The notes under the pieces: generated by a model
What the model was told of the DNA's origin: nothing
Database searches by the model: none
What the model saw: the letters and a program-made list of their open reading frames with translations, nothing else
Position numbers and translations under genes: made by a program
Assembly (NCBI RefSeq): GCF_949987515.2
Contig: NC_082701.1
Coordinates: 39,201,755-39,265,754, forward strand
Length of the DNA: 64,000 nucleotides
Reading direction: 5' to 3'
Origin: Delphinus delphis
Taxonomy: Eukaryota; Chordata; Mammalia; Artiodactyla; Delphinidae
Shown here: positions 10,101-42,499 of the stretch, piece after piece
Layout: every line of letters begins with the position of its first letter
Numbering within the stretch: the stretch's first letter is position 1

Positions 10101-12018
10101 GACCTTGGGGATCAGATGACCTGCATTTTAAGGTCACCTTTCAAGTCTGAGAAGCACTGCTATGACGAGGCACAGTGCCCTTGCAGTTAGTTAGGAGGAG
10201 AGGCAGAGGCATGGGCGAGAAAAGGAGCAAGGAAACCGTTGTTGAGGCCGAAGGGGCACCTATGTGTCAGTCTCCGTGTATTTTCACAACACAGCCCTGT
10301 GAAATAGATCATTCAATTTCTTTTGTTTCTTTTTTTTTTCTTTTTTTTTTTGGCTGCGTTGGGTCTTCGTTGCTGCATGTGGGCTTTCTCTAGTTGTGGC
10401 GAGTGGGGGCTACTCTTGGTTGCGGTGCGCAGGCTTCTCGTGTTGCGGAGCATGGGCTCTAGGCGCGCGGGCTTCAGTAGTTGTGGCTCACAGGCTCAGT
10501 AGTTGTGGCTCGCAGGCTGTAGAGCGCAGTCTCAGTAGTTGTGGCGCATGAGCTTAGTTGCTCCGCAGCATGTGGGATCTTCCCGGACCAGGGCTCAAAC
10601 CTGTGTCCCCTGCATTGGCAGGTGGATTCTTAACCACTGCGCCGCCAGGGAAGCCCTGGTTTCTTTTTAAGATAAGGAAACTGAGTCTCAGAGAGGCCCA
10701 ACGACTTGCACCAGCAGACACAGCCAGTCTGTCCCGACCAGGTTCCAGGTGGGCCTGGCCCACTGTTTCTCCATGCCACCTGTCAGCAGGCACCTGTCAT
10801 GGTGGTTGGGGGAGGGTGGTGTCGTGCAGATGGGCTAAGCAGACGGCTGCATTGGATTCTGAGGCTTGCAAAGTTGAGCAGGTATGGAGGCCTGGCAAGA
10901 AGCATTCCAGAAGCAACTCATTTGGAGAAGTTTTACAGCATCGTAATGACCGATAAAGATTAAATTGGTCTGGGGTGGGGACCAGACAGTGAGATTTTGT
11001 AAAAGTTCCCAGGTAAACCTGACACACAGCCAAGGTTGAGAACCACCGCTGTGGGCATAGAGGGCCCTTCAGGCGTGTTTGAAGATCTCATATCCATCCT
11101 CATCTTCCTTCCCCTGGCCCAGGTACCTGGCCTCCCTGCGTGGCCATGTGGCTGCCGTGTACCAGATTGCATGGTCGGCCGACAGCCGGCTCTTGGTCAG
11201 TGGCAGCAGTGACAGCACACTGAAGGTGTGGGATGTGAAGGCCCAGAAGCTGGCCACAGACCTGCCAGGCCATGCGGATGAGGTGCGGCCGACCCTCGTG
11301 GGCAAGTGGTTGAGAGGGAATTGAAGCCTGGCCCTCCTCCCCACCCTCCTCACTGTGCCACCGTCCCCCTCCCCCTCCTCCCTTCAGGTATACGCTGTCG
11401 ACTGGAGTCCAGATGGCCAGAGAGTGGCAAGTGGTGGAAAGGACAAATGCCTCCGGATGTGAGTTTGGGGGAGGTGGCGGCTCTCCTGCCCTTTGTGACC
11501 GTCCCCTGTGGTGTAGAGTTCCAAGGGCTCTCCAGGTGCCCACACTGTCCCGAGACAGTAGCCTCCAGCGTGAGGCGGTAGTTCTTAGCACACTGGATTT
11601 TGGAGTCCTGTGACCTAGGTCAAATCCTTGTTCTGCCTTTCAGTGTGCAGTCGTGGAGAGCTTGGTTCACCTGTCTCCTGGGACTTACCAGGAGACAGGA
11701 GGATCAAAGATAGGTGAATACACTTTGGAACCTGAGGGTTGTGTACTTGTAAAGGATTGCCACTGTTTGTCATTGGACAGCCTTGGTGGGCATCGCAGGG
11801 GCCAGGCCCCTGGATGAGGTCCTGGCCGAGGCAGTGGTGGGCGCCTGGCCTAAGTTCGGGTGGCTGGAGCAGGGACAGTAGCCGGGGCAGGGGGAGTAGA
11901 CCGAGGGGGGACCACAAGCTCTCCCCTTAGTGGGCTTCTGGGATTGTATGGTGCCTCCCTTTCCCGAGGTGGCATCCCCATCCTGTTCCGTCCCTCTCTC
12001 CACAGATGGAGGAGATGA
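3600..12018 (+). CDS. NLE1: Notchless homolog 1, NLE domain + WD40 propeller (complete, 13 exons)
   Basis: Coding exons: 3600-3617, 3754-3897, 4874-5091, 5694-5773, 6601-6677, 6852-6949, 7304-7496, 7977-8112, 8265-8311, 9388-9590, 11123-11282, 11388-11458, 12006-12018. They join in frame through GT-AG sites to 1458 nt, 485 residues, the usual length for this family. An N-terminal ubiquitin-like NLE domain (about residues 15-85) precedes eight WD40 repeats (about 110-485), with GH and WD/WS landmarks and a terminal IWRR. Exon 1 codes only six residues; the ATG has A at -3 and G at +4. NLE1 (yeast Rsa4) is known to bind pre-60S particles in the nucleolus/nucleoplasm and to offer its NLE domain to the AAA ATPase MDN1 for remodelling and release. 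It was first named as a Notch modifier. Donor sites are good except exon 11 (GAG|gtgcgg). Exon borders come from splice consensus and recognised protein continuity, not transcripts. Confidence 0.96.
6056..6232 (+). repeat. MER5A (hAT-Charlie) copy in NLE1 intron 4
   Basis: AGTGGTTCTCAAACTAGAAC, then GCATCAGAATCACCTGGAGG and GATGCTGCTGGCCTGGGGAC, is the MER5A pattern. MIR-like sequence flanks it on both sides. Confidence 0.75.
8609..8730 (+). repeat. CHR-type SINE, short form
   Basis: AATTCCCTGGTGGTCCAGTG head, GATTCGATCCCTGG B box, GGCATGGCC end and A-rich tail, in NLE1 intron 9. Confidence 0.9.
8956..9164 (-). repeat. CHR SINE, antisense
   Basis: T tract followed by GCGGTACGCGGGCC and ending GAAGCCC; flanked by TCCTTCCC on both sides. 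A TATACACATACACATATATG purine-pyrimidine stretch lies just to its left. Confidence 0.93.
9855..9970 (+). repeat. CHR-type SINE, short form
   Basis: Flanked by AGCTGGCCAAGGG copies (from 9845 and from 9971), a clear target duplication. It ends GGCC followed by an A run. Confidence 0.93.
10035..10163 (+). repeat. MER5-like fragment
   Basis: GCATCACCTGGGAGCTTGAT, CAGAACCTTGGGCCCCATCC and TCTGAGAAGCACTGC resemble a diverged MER5 copy. Confidence 0.5.
10325..10655 (-). repeat. CHR-2 SINE, long form, antisense
   Basis: T-rich tail, GGCTGCGTTGGGTCTTCG, repeated CAGTAGTTGTGGC units, and a head ending GCCGCCAGGGAAGCCC. It lies in NLE1 intron 10. Confidence 0.93.
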
Positions 12019-12329
12019 GAAATCCCAAGGATCCCCACCTGGACTCAGCCTCTGCCAGCTGTCTGCCCTGATGGAGACCAAAGGCCGGGGTGATGACCTT
12101 GAGAATGAGCGTGGCCTGCCGTCCTTGGACAGACCCCAGTAGCGTCCCTCCCCAGAGCAGGAGGTCGAAGGTCGTGGGAGGTTCTCACTGAGCTCAGCCC
12201 TTGGCCATCACTTGATAGCTTGCTGATGCCAGCACAGGGGAGGCCGAGCGATGACTGGCCCTTACTGCTGCCCCTGCCTCCTTTCCTAAATGCCGTCTAT
12301 TTAGGGTCAGACCCCAGATTCTGTGACCA

Positions 12330-12335
12330 AATAAA
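12330..12335 (+). terminator. NLE1 polyadenylation signal AATAAA
   Basis: AATAAA lies 312 bases after the stop and is followed by a T/G-rich stretch (AGTTTGTGTGTTTGGG), a good downstream element. The 3' UTR is therefore about 330 bases. Confidence 0.85.
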
Positions 12336-12355
12336 TAACTTATAGTTTGTGTGTT

Positions 12356-13660
12356 TGGGTTATGATTTCTTGTCCCAGGTTCTCAGGACTTTACTGAGGA
12401 CTATGCTAAGTCAGCTTGTCTAGCCCCTCCCTCTGGGCTGCACCAAAACCATGCTGATCAGGAAGTCGCCTTTCCCCTCTTCCCACCGTGCCTACGAGGG
12501 AGAGGCCAGCTGAGGCTGGGGAGATGGGCTGAAGCCAGTATGTTAGTGGCCAGAGGATGATGTAAGGCTGTGTTGTCCATTCTGCTGGCACCAGCCACAT
12601 GAAGATGTTTGCATTAACTAGAATTCGGTCCAGTTAGAAATGCAGTTGTCACACTAGCTCAGGGCTACTTACTGATTTGGACAGCACAGATAGAGGACAC
12701 TTTGACCATCACAAGGACTTGTGCTGGTCAGTGCTGCTCTGGGGTGCTTTCCTCGGCCTCAGACAGCCCTGCTGGGCTCTCGCAGCACAGAGAGGAAGGC
12801 AGCGGCTGTCCCGGAGGGTTCCCTCTAACAGGCCGTGCAGTGGTGGGAGCTCTGGAGGAAGTGGGGGTGGTGTAATGGGGAGGATGGTTCTCTGCCCCGT
12901 GAAGACTCACATAGTGAAGGGAATCCCCACCAGGACATCCTCAAACCTTTGGTGGAGATCTTGCCCTCCGTGCGTCTTGCGTCCACTTTCTCTCCCAATA
13001 CCAAGGTGCATCTACTCAGGTTGGCTTCCAAACCATCCTTGTATGGACAGCTCGGGGCCACAGCACTTCTGACATCTTGCTTCTTCTCACCCTCCCCCGC
13101 CCCATCTGTGCTGTTAAATCGTCGCCTGGCTGTGGTTCTTGGCTTCCACCTGGCCGGTCTCTGCAGGGGGGCTGCGTGAGGGGCTGAGGGAGACAGCGGG
13201 TTCTGAGGTCCTACTCGGTGCCAGGCACTGTTCTGTGCTCTCACGTGACCCTCACAGTAACCCTGCAGCCGAACCTGGAAGGGTCAGACCACGTCCCCAT
13301 GTTTTTGATGAGGAAATTGAGCCCAAGAAGCTTAAGTGGTTTGCCTGTACCCTCACATCCAGGAAGAGACAGAATTAAGTCAGACCCTCCCCCCAAAGCT
13401 TGTGCACTTTGCATCATGTCCCCCAGAGCTCAAGTCTGAGGCTGACAGTGTGCGGGCTGTCGCTACCTCTGTCCAACATTGCTCTTTTTCCTGGTGTGTG
13501 TTTTAATCTTTGAGGACCATCTCCTCCTCCCATGGGGAAAGGGTGATGTCATCTCATTGCCCCATCCCCTGATCCACCTGGACTCTTGGTCCTGGCAGAA
13601 GCCAGGAGGGTGGGTGGCAGCAGCCCAACTGAGGCTGTCGGTGACATGAAACAGAATTCC
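12356..13660. other. Convergent spacer between NLE1 and FNDC8
   Basis: About 1.3 kb between the two 3' ends. There is a diverged MIR-like stretch around 13200-13385 (TGCCAGGCACTGTTCTGTG, GATGAGGAAATTGAGCCC). I see no CHR SINE and no coding exon here. Confidence 0.6.
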
Positions 13661-13683
13661 AAGGTGCTGGGTGACCTGCAGGT

Positions 13684-13689
13684 TTTAAT
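13684..13689 (-). terminator. FNDC8 candidate polyadenylation signal ATTAAA (minus)
   Basis: ATTAAA on the minus strand, about 256 bases beyond the FNDC8 stop codon. No AATAAA is closer, so this is the best candidate. Confidence 0.5.
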
Positions 13690-13944
13690 GAGGGACCTGG
13701 ACCGGCCCAGATCTGGGGAAGGAAGCCTAGCAGCTATGGGCAGTGGAGGCTGATCTGTCCTGGCCTGGCCTGTGGTATCTCCAGGTGAATGGAGCTCCCA
13801 CTTGGCCTCAGCCCCAGGCCCGGGACCAGCAGGGTGGTCAGCGGTTCCCTGGCTTGATGCTGCTGGTACATTCCATGGTTCCGGTTCCTAAGGGCCCTGG
13901 GCCGAAGCTGAAAGTAGTTAAGGGGCTTCCTGGGGCCCTCCCCC

Positions 13945-20769
<6,825 letters not shown>

Positions 20770-21457
20770 CTACCTTGTTTGGGACCACAGCCGTCACCAT
20801 GCAGGACTACCAAGCTGACAGGAAGCAGAGAGAAACTGGAGGCAGAGGACACACCCTTAGTTTGGGTGGGATGGGAGTGCAATGAGCTGACTTCATAATC
20901 GTCAGAGAGTGTAACAATTAGGGGCCAGCCTCACCCTTGATCTGAGGCTGCTGCTGCCCAGGGCCAATGTCAGGAGTGGATAGAGTCAAGGAAGAGACTA
21001 CAACACCCCTTGGGCTAAGGCTCTGTGGTTACAGCAGCCCTGCCCTTCTCTGAAAATCTCAGAATGCTCACCACCGGTGCCCTTCGGACCTGCCCTAGGA
21101 AGGAGGAGATTGATGGTGATACAAAGGCACCTGGGCATGGAGGGAGGCAGGCAGTACTGGACTGGGCCTCTGGGAGTGGGGAACTTTGTCTATAGAATCC
21201 TGAGACTCTATATCCAGAAATCCTAGGCAGCAAACCCACTTCGTCCAGTTGTGTAGGCACAGGGAAATCCCAGATGGTTCATGAGGTTCATAGCTCACAT
21301 ACACCCAGGTTTTACTGCTGGAATTCTAAATTCTGCCACACCCTCACCCCAAGCGTCATCATGTGTTGAGTGACAACGGTGGGTGCTGCAGAGTCATACA
21401 GAAATGGGCCAGACGTTGTGTTGTTTCTTTTTCTCAAGGAAACCATGTCACAGTAGG

Positions 21458-21642
21458 GGGACTTCCCTGGTGGTCCAGTGGCTAAGACTCTATGTTCCCA
21501 ATGCAGGGGGCCCAGGTTCAATCCCTGATCAGGGAACTAGATCCCACATGCCTCAATGAAGATCCTGCGTGCAGCAACTAAGACCCGGTGCAGCCTAAAT
21601 ATAAAATAAATAAATAAATAATTTTAAAAAATTAAAAAAAAA
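21458..21642 (+). repeat. CHR-related SINE, older form
   Basis: 14-bp target duplication CATGTCACAGTAGG / CATGTCATAGTAGG (21444-21457 and 21643-21656), with one mismatch. The body is more diverged than most copies. Confidence 0.9.
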
Positions 21643-21879
21643 CATGTCATAGTAGGAAAAGCTGTTAAAATGTGGTTTTGTCTACTCTAAGTCCAGCTCT
21701 GCCCTTACAGGCTGTGAAACCTTTGGTAAATGACTTCACCTCTTTGCACCTCAGTTTCCTCATCTGTAAAACAGGAATAAACATAGCACCTACCTTACTG
21801 GATTGTGAGGAGATAACCCTGTAAAGTTGTTTTCTTTCTTCCAGAGGATGAGGTCAAGCAAAGGACATTTAAAAATACC

Positions 21880-21883
<4 letters not shown>

Positions 21884-21931
<48 letters not shown>
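21884..21931 (+). repeat. (TG)n microsatellite
   Basis: About 24 TG units between FNDC8 and RAD51D. Confidence 0.98.
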
Positions 21932-21933
<2 letters not shown>

Positions 21934-22189
21934 CTATATACTCAGGGTTTTTGTTGTCTTTCATTTACAAATTCTTTTATTTGGCAAATAGAGAAGCAGA
22001 TGCCCTCTCTGTACTCTGCTGCTTTTTAGCACCCATCAAACGATCGGTAATTATCTGATTTATTTGATTTCCTCTTTCCTGTCTTCCCTCACTAACAAGT
22101 ACGTCCCTGAGCGTAGGGATGGTCCGTCCGATCGAACGTTCTGGCCCAGTGTTCAGAACAGAAGGCTGCACCTGGGAGGTCTGCAGGGA

Positions 22190-36567
<14,378 letters not shown>

Positions 36568-37625
36568 CTTGCTGTTGATTGGGACAAACCCTCCCACCAT
36601 GGGAAATGGTGGCTGCATAGAAGCTCTTGGGCTGGGCAGACATCTTAGTCCTTAGCTCCTCTCTCTGGAAATACAGTGATACTGGCTAGAGAGGATGCTA
36701 CTGTGGAAGGACCCAGAAATTCATGCCGGTACCAGGTTTTCCTCCCTTGTGTCTACCACGTATGTTTCCAGCAGGTGTCGAGTTCAGTGTCTTGGGCATC
36801 TCTGAAGAGGCATGCTGGTGCCTGGACAGATAACCCTGTGCATCGCCGTACTGCACTCCATCCTAACACAGTGACCGAGTCTGAGGCCTCTAGCTTGACT
36901 TTGCTTCCCTTCTTCTTCTTTTTGTTTTTCCATCTGTAAGATGGGGCTCCCTTTCTTTTAACTCTCTCTTTGAGTTACCGGGTGGAATTAACCTTGTAAG
37001 TGCAAAACTCTTCTTTATCTAGGTCCTGATATTAAAAACATACAAAGGAGATTCTCTGAGCCCCAGAGCCATCCATTTTCCCCCCAGGTGGTTTTTCAGT
37101 TTCCCCTAGTGAGGCCTCAAAGAATGGTTATTCCTCTTTCCCTCTTGCCCATTGGGTTTCACAAACCTGCATGCATCACCATGACCAGGTGAGACCGGGA
37201 GCTCACTGCAGTCCCAGGAATATAATTTAACAGGAAGGGAAGATGTGACCTGGTCCCCGTGAATCCAGCCACTTGTTTAACGTGCGTGGTGCCCTGTGGG
37301 GCCCCTCCACAGTGTCGAGTAACCAGAGGTGCTGAACCATGGCCTTGCCCATAAACAGACAGAGGAGAATTTGCACAGTAAGTAGAGCCAGCTGGGAAAA
37401 TTGATGCTGGCATAAATAATACATGGTAAATCTAGTCCTTTATGTAGAAATTCATTGCCAGTGGCTCCAACATGCAATATAATTACCCCTCTCTTCCTGC
37501 CAGCTGTACCACAGCCTAGTGCCCTAGTGTATGAAATAACCCCCCTGTCTGTTATGGGCACTGTGGCCATCCCTCTTCAAGCTATAACTCTGGCTGGGCG
37601 GGGAGGAGGACACCAGGGAAGAGGA

Positions 37626-37631
37626 AATAAA
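37626..37631 (+). terminator. RAD51D candidate polyadenylation signal AATAAA
   Basis: First AATAAA after the stop codon, 1059 bases downstream. A weaker ATTAAA is at 37031-37036. A CHR SINE is inserted only about 47 bases further on (37679). Confidence 0.65.
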
Positions 37632-37678
37632 AGACAAAGGAGAGAAATGATCAGGATTGTTCACTGACCACAATTTTT

Positions 37679-37885
37679 TTTTTTTTTTTTTTTGCGGTAC
37701 GTGGGCCTCTCACTGTTGTGGCCTCTCCCGTTGCAGAGCACAGGCTCGGGACGCGCAGGCTCAGCGGCCATGGCTCACAGGCCTAGCCTCTCTGCGGCAT
37801 GTGGGATCTTCCCAGACCAGGGCACAAACCCGTGTCCCCTGCATCGGCAGGCGGACTCTCAACCACTGCGCCACCAGGGAAGCCC
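37679..37885 (-). repeat. CHR SINE, antisense
   Basis: 17-bp perfect duplication CACTGACCACAATTTTT (37662-37678 and 37886-37902). Confidence 0.96.
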
Positions 37886-39663
37886 CACTGACCACAATTT
37901 TTAAAGGAAGGTTGCCTTTCTCAGTTTGAGAGCCTGTCATGTAATTAATTAGTTGCTTGGCTGCAGGAAGAGAGGTCAGAGTTACAGGCCGAAGACAAGA
38001 CATTTAGAGGTGATGAACACAGCAGGGATAAAAGCAAGAAGCCTGGAGGACTGGGAACAAGTGGCAGACCAGCCCGAGGGTATCTGCCTGAGTAAGGACA
38101 GGCTTGGTAAGCTGCAGACTGGAGGAGGAACCCTGGCGCTGCTGCTTTCACAGGCTCCCAGGAGAAACGAATCTTCAGCATCCTTACACCAGGAGCGTTT
38201 GGCGCATAATTGCAACCGTAGTAGGAAACAAAACGTTAAGCTGGGACTGGCACCTCCCTGTCACTTGTACCATTTGGGCATCCTGAGCCCACGCAGACAT
38301 CACCAATCAATCAAGCATTCTTTTTGGCAGAGCTCAGAGTCCTTTGCAGTTTTAGTTTTTCTCCACACAGCACTCCAGGTATCCACAAGCAGTCAGTTGG
38401 AACTGGCGTTCAAGGTGGAGGCTGGTTACCACCTCTGCCCCAGGCAGATCTTCCATATGTCCCATATATGGTGTTGCGTGCTTGGTCCTTGACTCAGGAC
38501 CCTACAATAGTGTGGTTTGAGAGGGCTGTAAAGATCATAGGCCCCATCTTGTCATTTAACAGAGAAGGAAACTGAGGCCCAAAGAGGAGAAATGACAGTC
38601 CCAGTGGCAGAACAGGGGCTGGAACCCAGGACTCTCGATTCCTCAGCCAGGACTCTGTGTCCATGTTGCCTTTAGTTTCCAATCGGCACAGTTCTGTCCT
38701 CAGTGGGGACTTCTTCCAGCCACAGAGCCTCACCGAGGTAGCCTCTCTGGCCACAGGAAGGCGCTCCATTCATTGCTGCTGCAGACCACCCCGTGACATT
38801 TCTGCAGGACTTTGCCCCTCACAGCTCGCTTCCTCCTTGGCCTTGCTCTCAGACGGGGGCTTCACCTCATCCTCACGCTGAGCCCACACACTCCGCTCCA
38901 GGCCAGCCACCCTGCGAGGCTCCCCTAACAGGCCTGGGGCCAGGCTGGCCCTCCTGCCCATGTGCCTTTTGCTCCCTTTGCTTACGTGTCTGCCTCCGCC
39001 CAGCCCTGACTGCGTCGGTGTACACCCACCCAGACATCCTCCCTTTTTTATGCCTCAGCTGGGGTCTAGATAGACATCACAATCCTCCTGTACCACTCAG
39101 ACTTGTCTTATTGTCTGCCCATGAGCCCAAGATCCCCTTGAAGGGCTCCCACGTTCATTTTTCTTTTGCTCTTTCCACAGTATGGGAGCTCGGTAATTGT
39201 TAGATATACAAATGGGTGGGGTTTAAAGCATTTTAAAGATGGCAGAGGAGAAAGGCAGGAATGTTTTTCATATGATCTAATCATTGAGGTCCCCCCAGAG
39301 TGTCTTTTTACATATCCTTCTACAGAGGACTGTTGAATGTCGTTGGTCTGATATTCCACAACGTTGATGTTGAGTCCCTACTATGTATGTGCTAGCACTT
39401 CATGGCTTTTGTTAGGCACGTGAACTCCCAAAGACTCTCAGGCTCAAGGTCCATGTATCACTGTGGCTGCTGTCCACTGCAAGTAATGAAACCTGGCTGA
39501 AAGAGGCTTAAACAATAACATTTGTTATCTCTAGTAACACGACGTCCAAGGTTGGCTCATTTGGCAGCTCATCAAGTGGCGTAGGCCCTTTCCATCTTTC
39601 TGCTCTGCTCTCCTTTTGTGTTGGTTTTGTCTTTAAGCTCGTTCTCATCAAAGCAGTCATTCT

Positions 39664-40001
39664 GGGCTTCCCTGATGACACAGTGGTTAAGAATCCGCCT
39701 GCCAATGCAGGGGACACGGGTTCAAGCCCTGGTCCGGGAAGATCCCACATGCCGCTGAGCAACAAAGCCTGTGCGCCACAACGACTGAGCCTGTGCTCTA
39801 GGGCCCACGAGCCACAACTACTGAGCCTGTGCGCCTAGAGCCCGTGCTCCGTGACAAGAGAAGCCACCGCAGTGAGAAGCCTGCTCACCGCAACGAAGAG
39901 TAGCCCCTGCTTGCTGCAGCTAGAGAAAGCCTGCGCACAGCAATGAAGACCCAACGCAGCCAAAAATAAAAATGAATAAATTTATTTAAAAAAAAAAAGA
40001 A
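39664..40001 (+). repeat. CHR-2 SINE, long form, sense
   Basis: Head GGGCTTCCCTGATGACACAG; tail AGCCAAAAATAAAAATGAA then A run. Confidence 0.93.
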
Positions 40002-40591
40002 AATGGGGATGCTACTAGAAAGGAGGGAGTGTGTGTGGAGGAGTTGGACGTTGGGTGGGCAACCACTAGTATCTGCCAAAGTCCAGGAGGCAAGTGTATC
40101 AAGGCTCACATGTGCTTAGGCCCTTTGTCCCCATCTCGTTTAGACCTTCAGAAAGCCTTCCATCTTCCAGACAGTAAATGGGAGTTCAGTGAGGTTATGG
40201 ACATAAAGCTAATAAGTGAGCAGCACCAGAATGCAAACTTGAATCTGTCTGATTCCAAACCCTACTTCTTTCCATCCTTATGCTGCCTTCGGCTGTGACT
40301 ATGTGAATGTTTCAATTAAATTTCTCTTTGTATTTTGCCCCGATAGCAACCAAGGCTACCCATCCCAACCTCTTTTTATCTTTGTTCACCGTAAAAGCTG
40401 GATCAGAGATCTACTTTCTCAGCTCTTTCCGATTTCCCGTAGGGAAGTTAGGAGAGAATGACAAACACTCAAAGAAGGGAGATATTGTTGGTAATAAGGT
40501 GAACCGAGGTTTGGGGGAAAATAAAGCTGAATCAAAAACAACAGGGCCTATGTGTGCCTGAGATGGGAGCCAGCAGGAGGTAAGTGATTTA

Positions 40592-40718
40592 TTTTATTTT
40601 ATTTTTTGGCACGGCATGCAGCATCTTAGTTCCCCGACCAGGGATCAAACCTGCGTCCCCCTGCAGGGGAAGTGCGGAGTCTTAACCACTGGACCGGGGC
40701 GGGGTGGGGGGGATGTCC
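40592..40718 (-). repeat. CHR-type SINE, short form, antisense
   Basis: 18-bp duplication CAGGAGGTAAGTGATTTA / CAGGAGGTAAGGGATTTA (40574-40591 and 40719-40736), one mismatch. The head near 40697-40718 has mutated into a G-rich run. Confidence 0.92.
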
Positions 40719-40879
40719 CAGGAGGTAAGGGATTTAGATGCACATCCCAACTAGGTTTTACTGTGCTCTGGCATGGAGTTGCACTGGGGAGAGTTAAAAC
40801 TGTCCAGTTGCTGGGGATGGGCATTGGAGAAGGCTCTGTGATGCTTGGAGCTTAAATTAGAGCTAGGTAGATTATTCAT

Positions 40880-41022
40880 CCAAGCTTACCCTCAAAAAGA
40901 TGTTTCTCTCATGTTTTCCTCTCTTATTTCACTGGCTAGAGTAACTTCCGGTGCTAAGTTGAATAGAAGCAACAATAGCCATCCTCCTTGTCTTGTTCCT
41001 GATTTTAGTGAGCTGTTTCCAG

Positions 41023-41077
<55 letters not shown>

Positions 41078-41335
41078 GCGGTACGCGGACCTCTCACTGC
41101 TGCGGCCTCTCCCATTGCGGAGCACAGGCTCCGGACGCGCAGGCTCAGCGGCCATGGTTCACGGGCCCAGCTGCTCTGCGGCATGTGGGATCTTCCCGGA
41201 CCGGGACACGAACCCGTGCCCCCTGTATCGGCAGGCGGACTCTCAACCACTGTGCCACCAGGGAAGCCCTGTTTCCAGTATTTTATCATTAAGTAAGATG
41301 CTGTAGGTTCCCTGTAGTTACCTTTTATGAAGGTA
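40880..41335 (-). repeat. L1 ORF2 fragment, antisense, split by a SINE
   Basis: AAGTTGAATAGAAGCAACAA, CATCCTCCTTGTCTTGTTCC and TTTTATCATTAAGTAAGATG correspond to the antisense reverse-transcriptase region of old L1. The SINE at 41026-41268 interrupts it. Confidence 0.7.
41026..41268 (-). repeat. CHR SINE with (TA)n and poly-T tail, antisense
   Basis: Duplication CTGTTTCCAGTAT (41013-41025 and 41269-41281). The tail is an unusual (TA)n run followed by about 27 T. Confidence 0.95.
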
Positions 41336-42499
41336 AGGACCTCAGTGTGTTTCCTATCTATCCTGGAGAGGGAGGCCAGGTACTGGCCATTCCATTTGAC
41401 ATGTGTAGAATTCTCTCTCCCAGCCAGTGGAAGGTCCATGCATCCCAGAGCTGTACAAGTGCACTTCAGCTGCTGCACAAGCTTGAATCCATGAGTAGGC
41501 TTTCAATCCTAGCTCTTTGCTGCCTCTTTAGTTTCTGGCTGTAATAGTCTCAATATAAGCCTGGGTTTTTCCAGAAGACAATGGGCGTATGCTGTAAACA
41601 GCTCCTATAAATACGTCACTTGGTAGACAAACTAGTGTTTTATTAGTACTAAATACTATTGCTTGTGGAAAAGGATTTCAGATTACTTGCACAATGGGTA
41701 CATTATTGAGTGCCTCTGTGGAAGGGCACGATAAAGGTGAAAAACAGTGATGGTGATAATACTAAAGGTGGAGAAAGGAGGAGTGTGGGTAAATGCAGCT
41801 CTGAGCCCTCCTCGCTTTAGCGACATGCACATTATTTAGCAGCGTTCCAATGATTTAGCTGTAATATATACCAGAGGGCCCAGAAAAAATCCACAAGGAT
41901 ATCATGAATTCTGACACCAATTATTAGGCCAATCAGTGGCTTAAGTGCACTCCCTTTCAGAACTGAGCACTCAGCTTAAGAACTAAGCTTACAAAAAGAC
42001 ATCTCTGGGCCTCCCCCCATCCCTTGCTCTGGACCTATTAACTTTCTATGATAATAATTAACATCAAGAGAAGAAGAGACTGGGTGGGGAATGATGTGCC
42101 TTGATCACAGGTCACAAAGACCTTTCAGAAATAAGATACACAGCTAGCTGAAAGGTACACAGCTAGCTGATGAATGGCTGGGTGGGCTCCTCCACACAAT
42201 CATCTTCATTCTACCAGGGCCTTCCTCTTAGCAGTTTCCTCACTTTCTTAAGGTGAAACTAGCTAACTCTGGGGGCTTAGACTGGGAAATGCTGGAGAGG
42301 GAGGTGCCATTGAGTGAATGGGACAAACGTGGGTTTTGATGTCCTCCAGATCTGGCTTCTAATACTTTCTAACTATGGGACTTTGAATAAGCTAGTGAAC
42401 TTTGGTGGGCCTGGGCTTCTTTCATGGTAATTTTGGGGACCATCACCTGCTGAGAGCCACTGTTGTGAGGAACAATGGGATATGAAAGTGAGGCAACTT

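Larger units (their letters stand above)
20770..22100. other. Divergent spacer between FNDC8 and RAD51D
   Basis: 1.77 kb separates the two start codons. It holds a SINE (21458), a MIR-like stretch (about 21690-21820) and a TG repeat (21884-21931). The GC-rich part is confined to the RAD51D side, so FNDC8 appears to have its own CpG-poor promoter next to 20.8 kb, as expected for a tissue-restricted gene. Confidence 0.6.
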
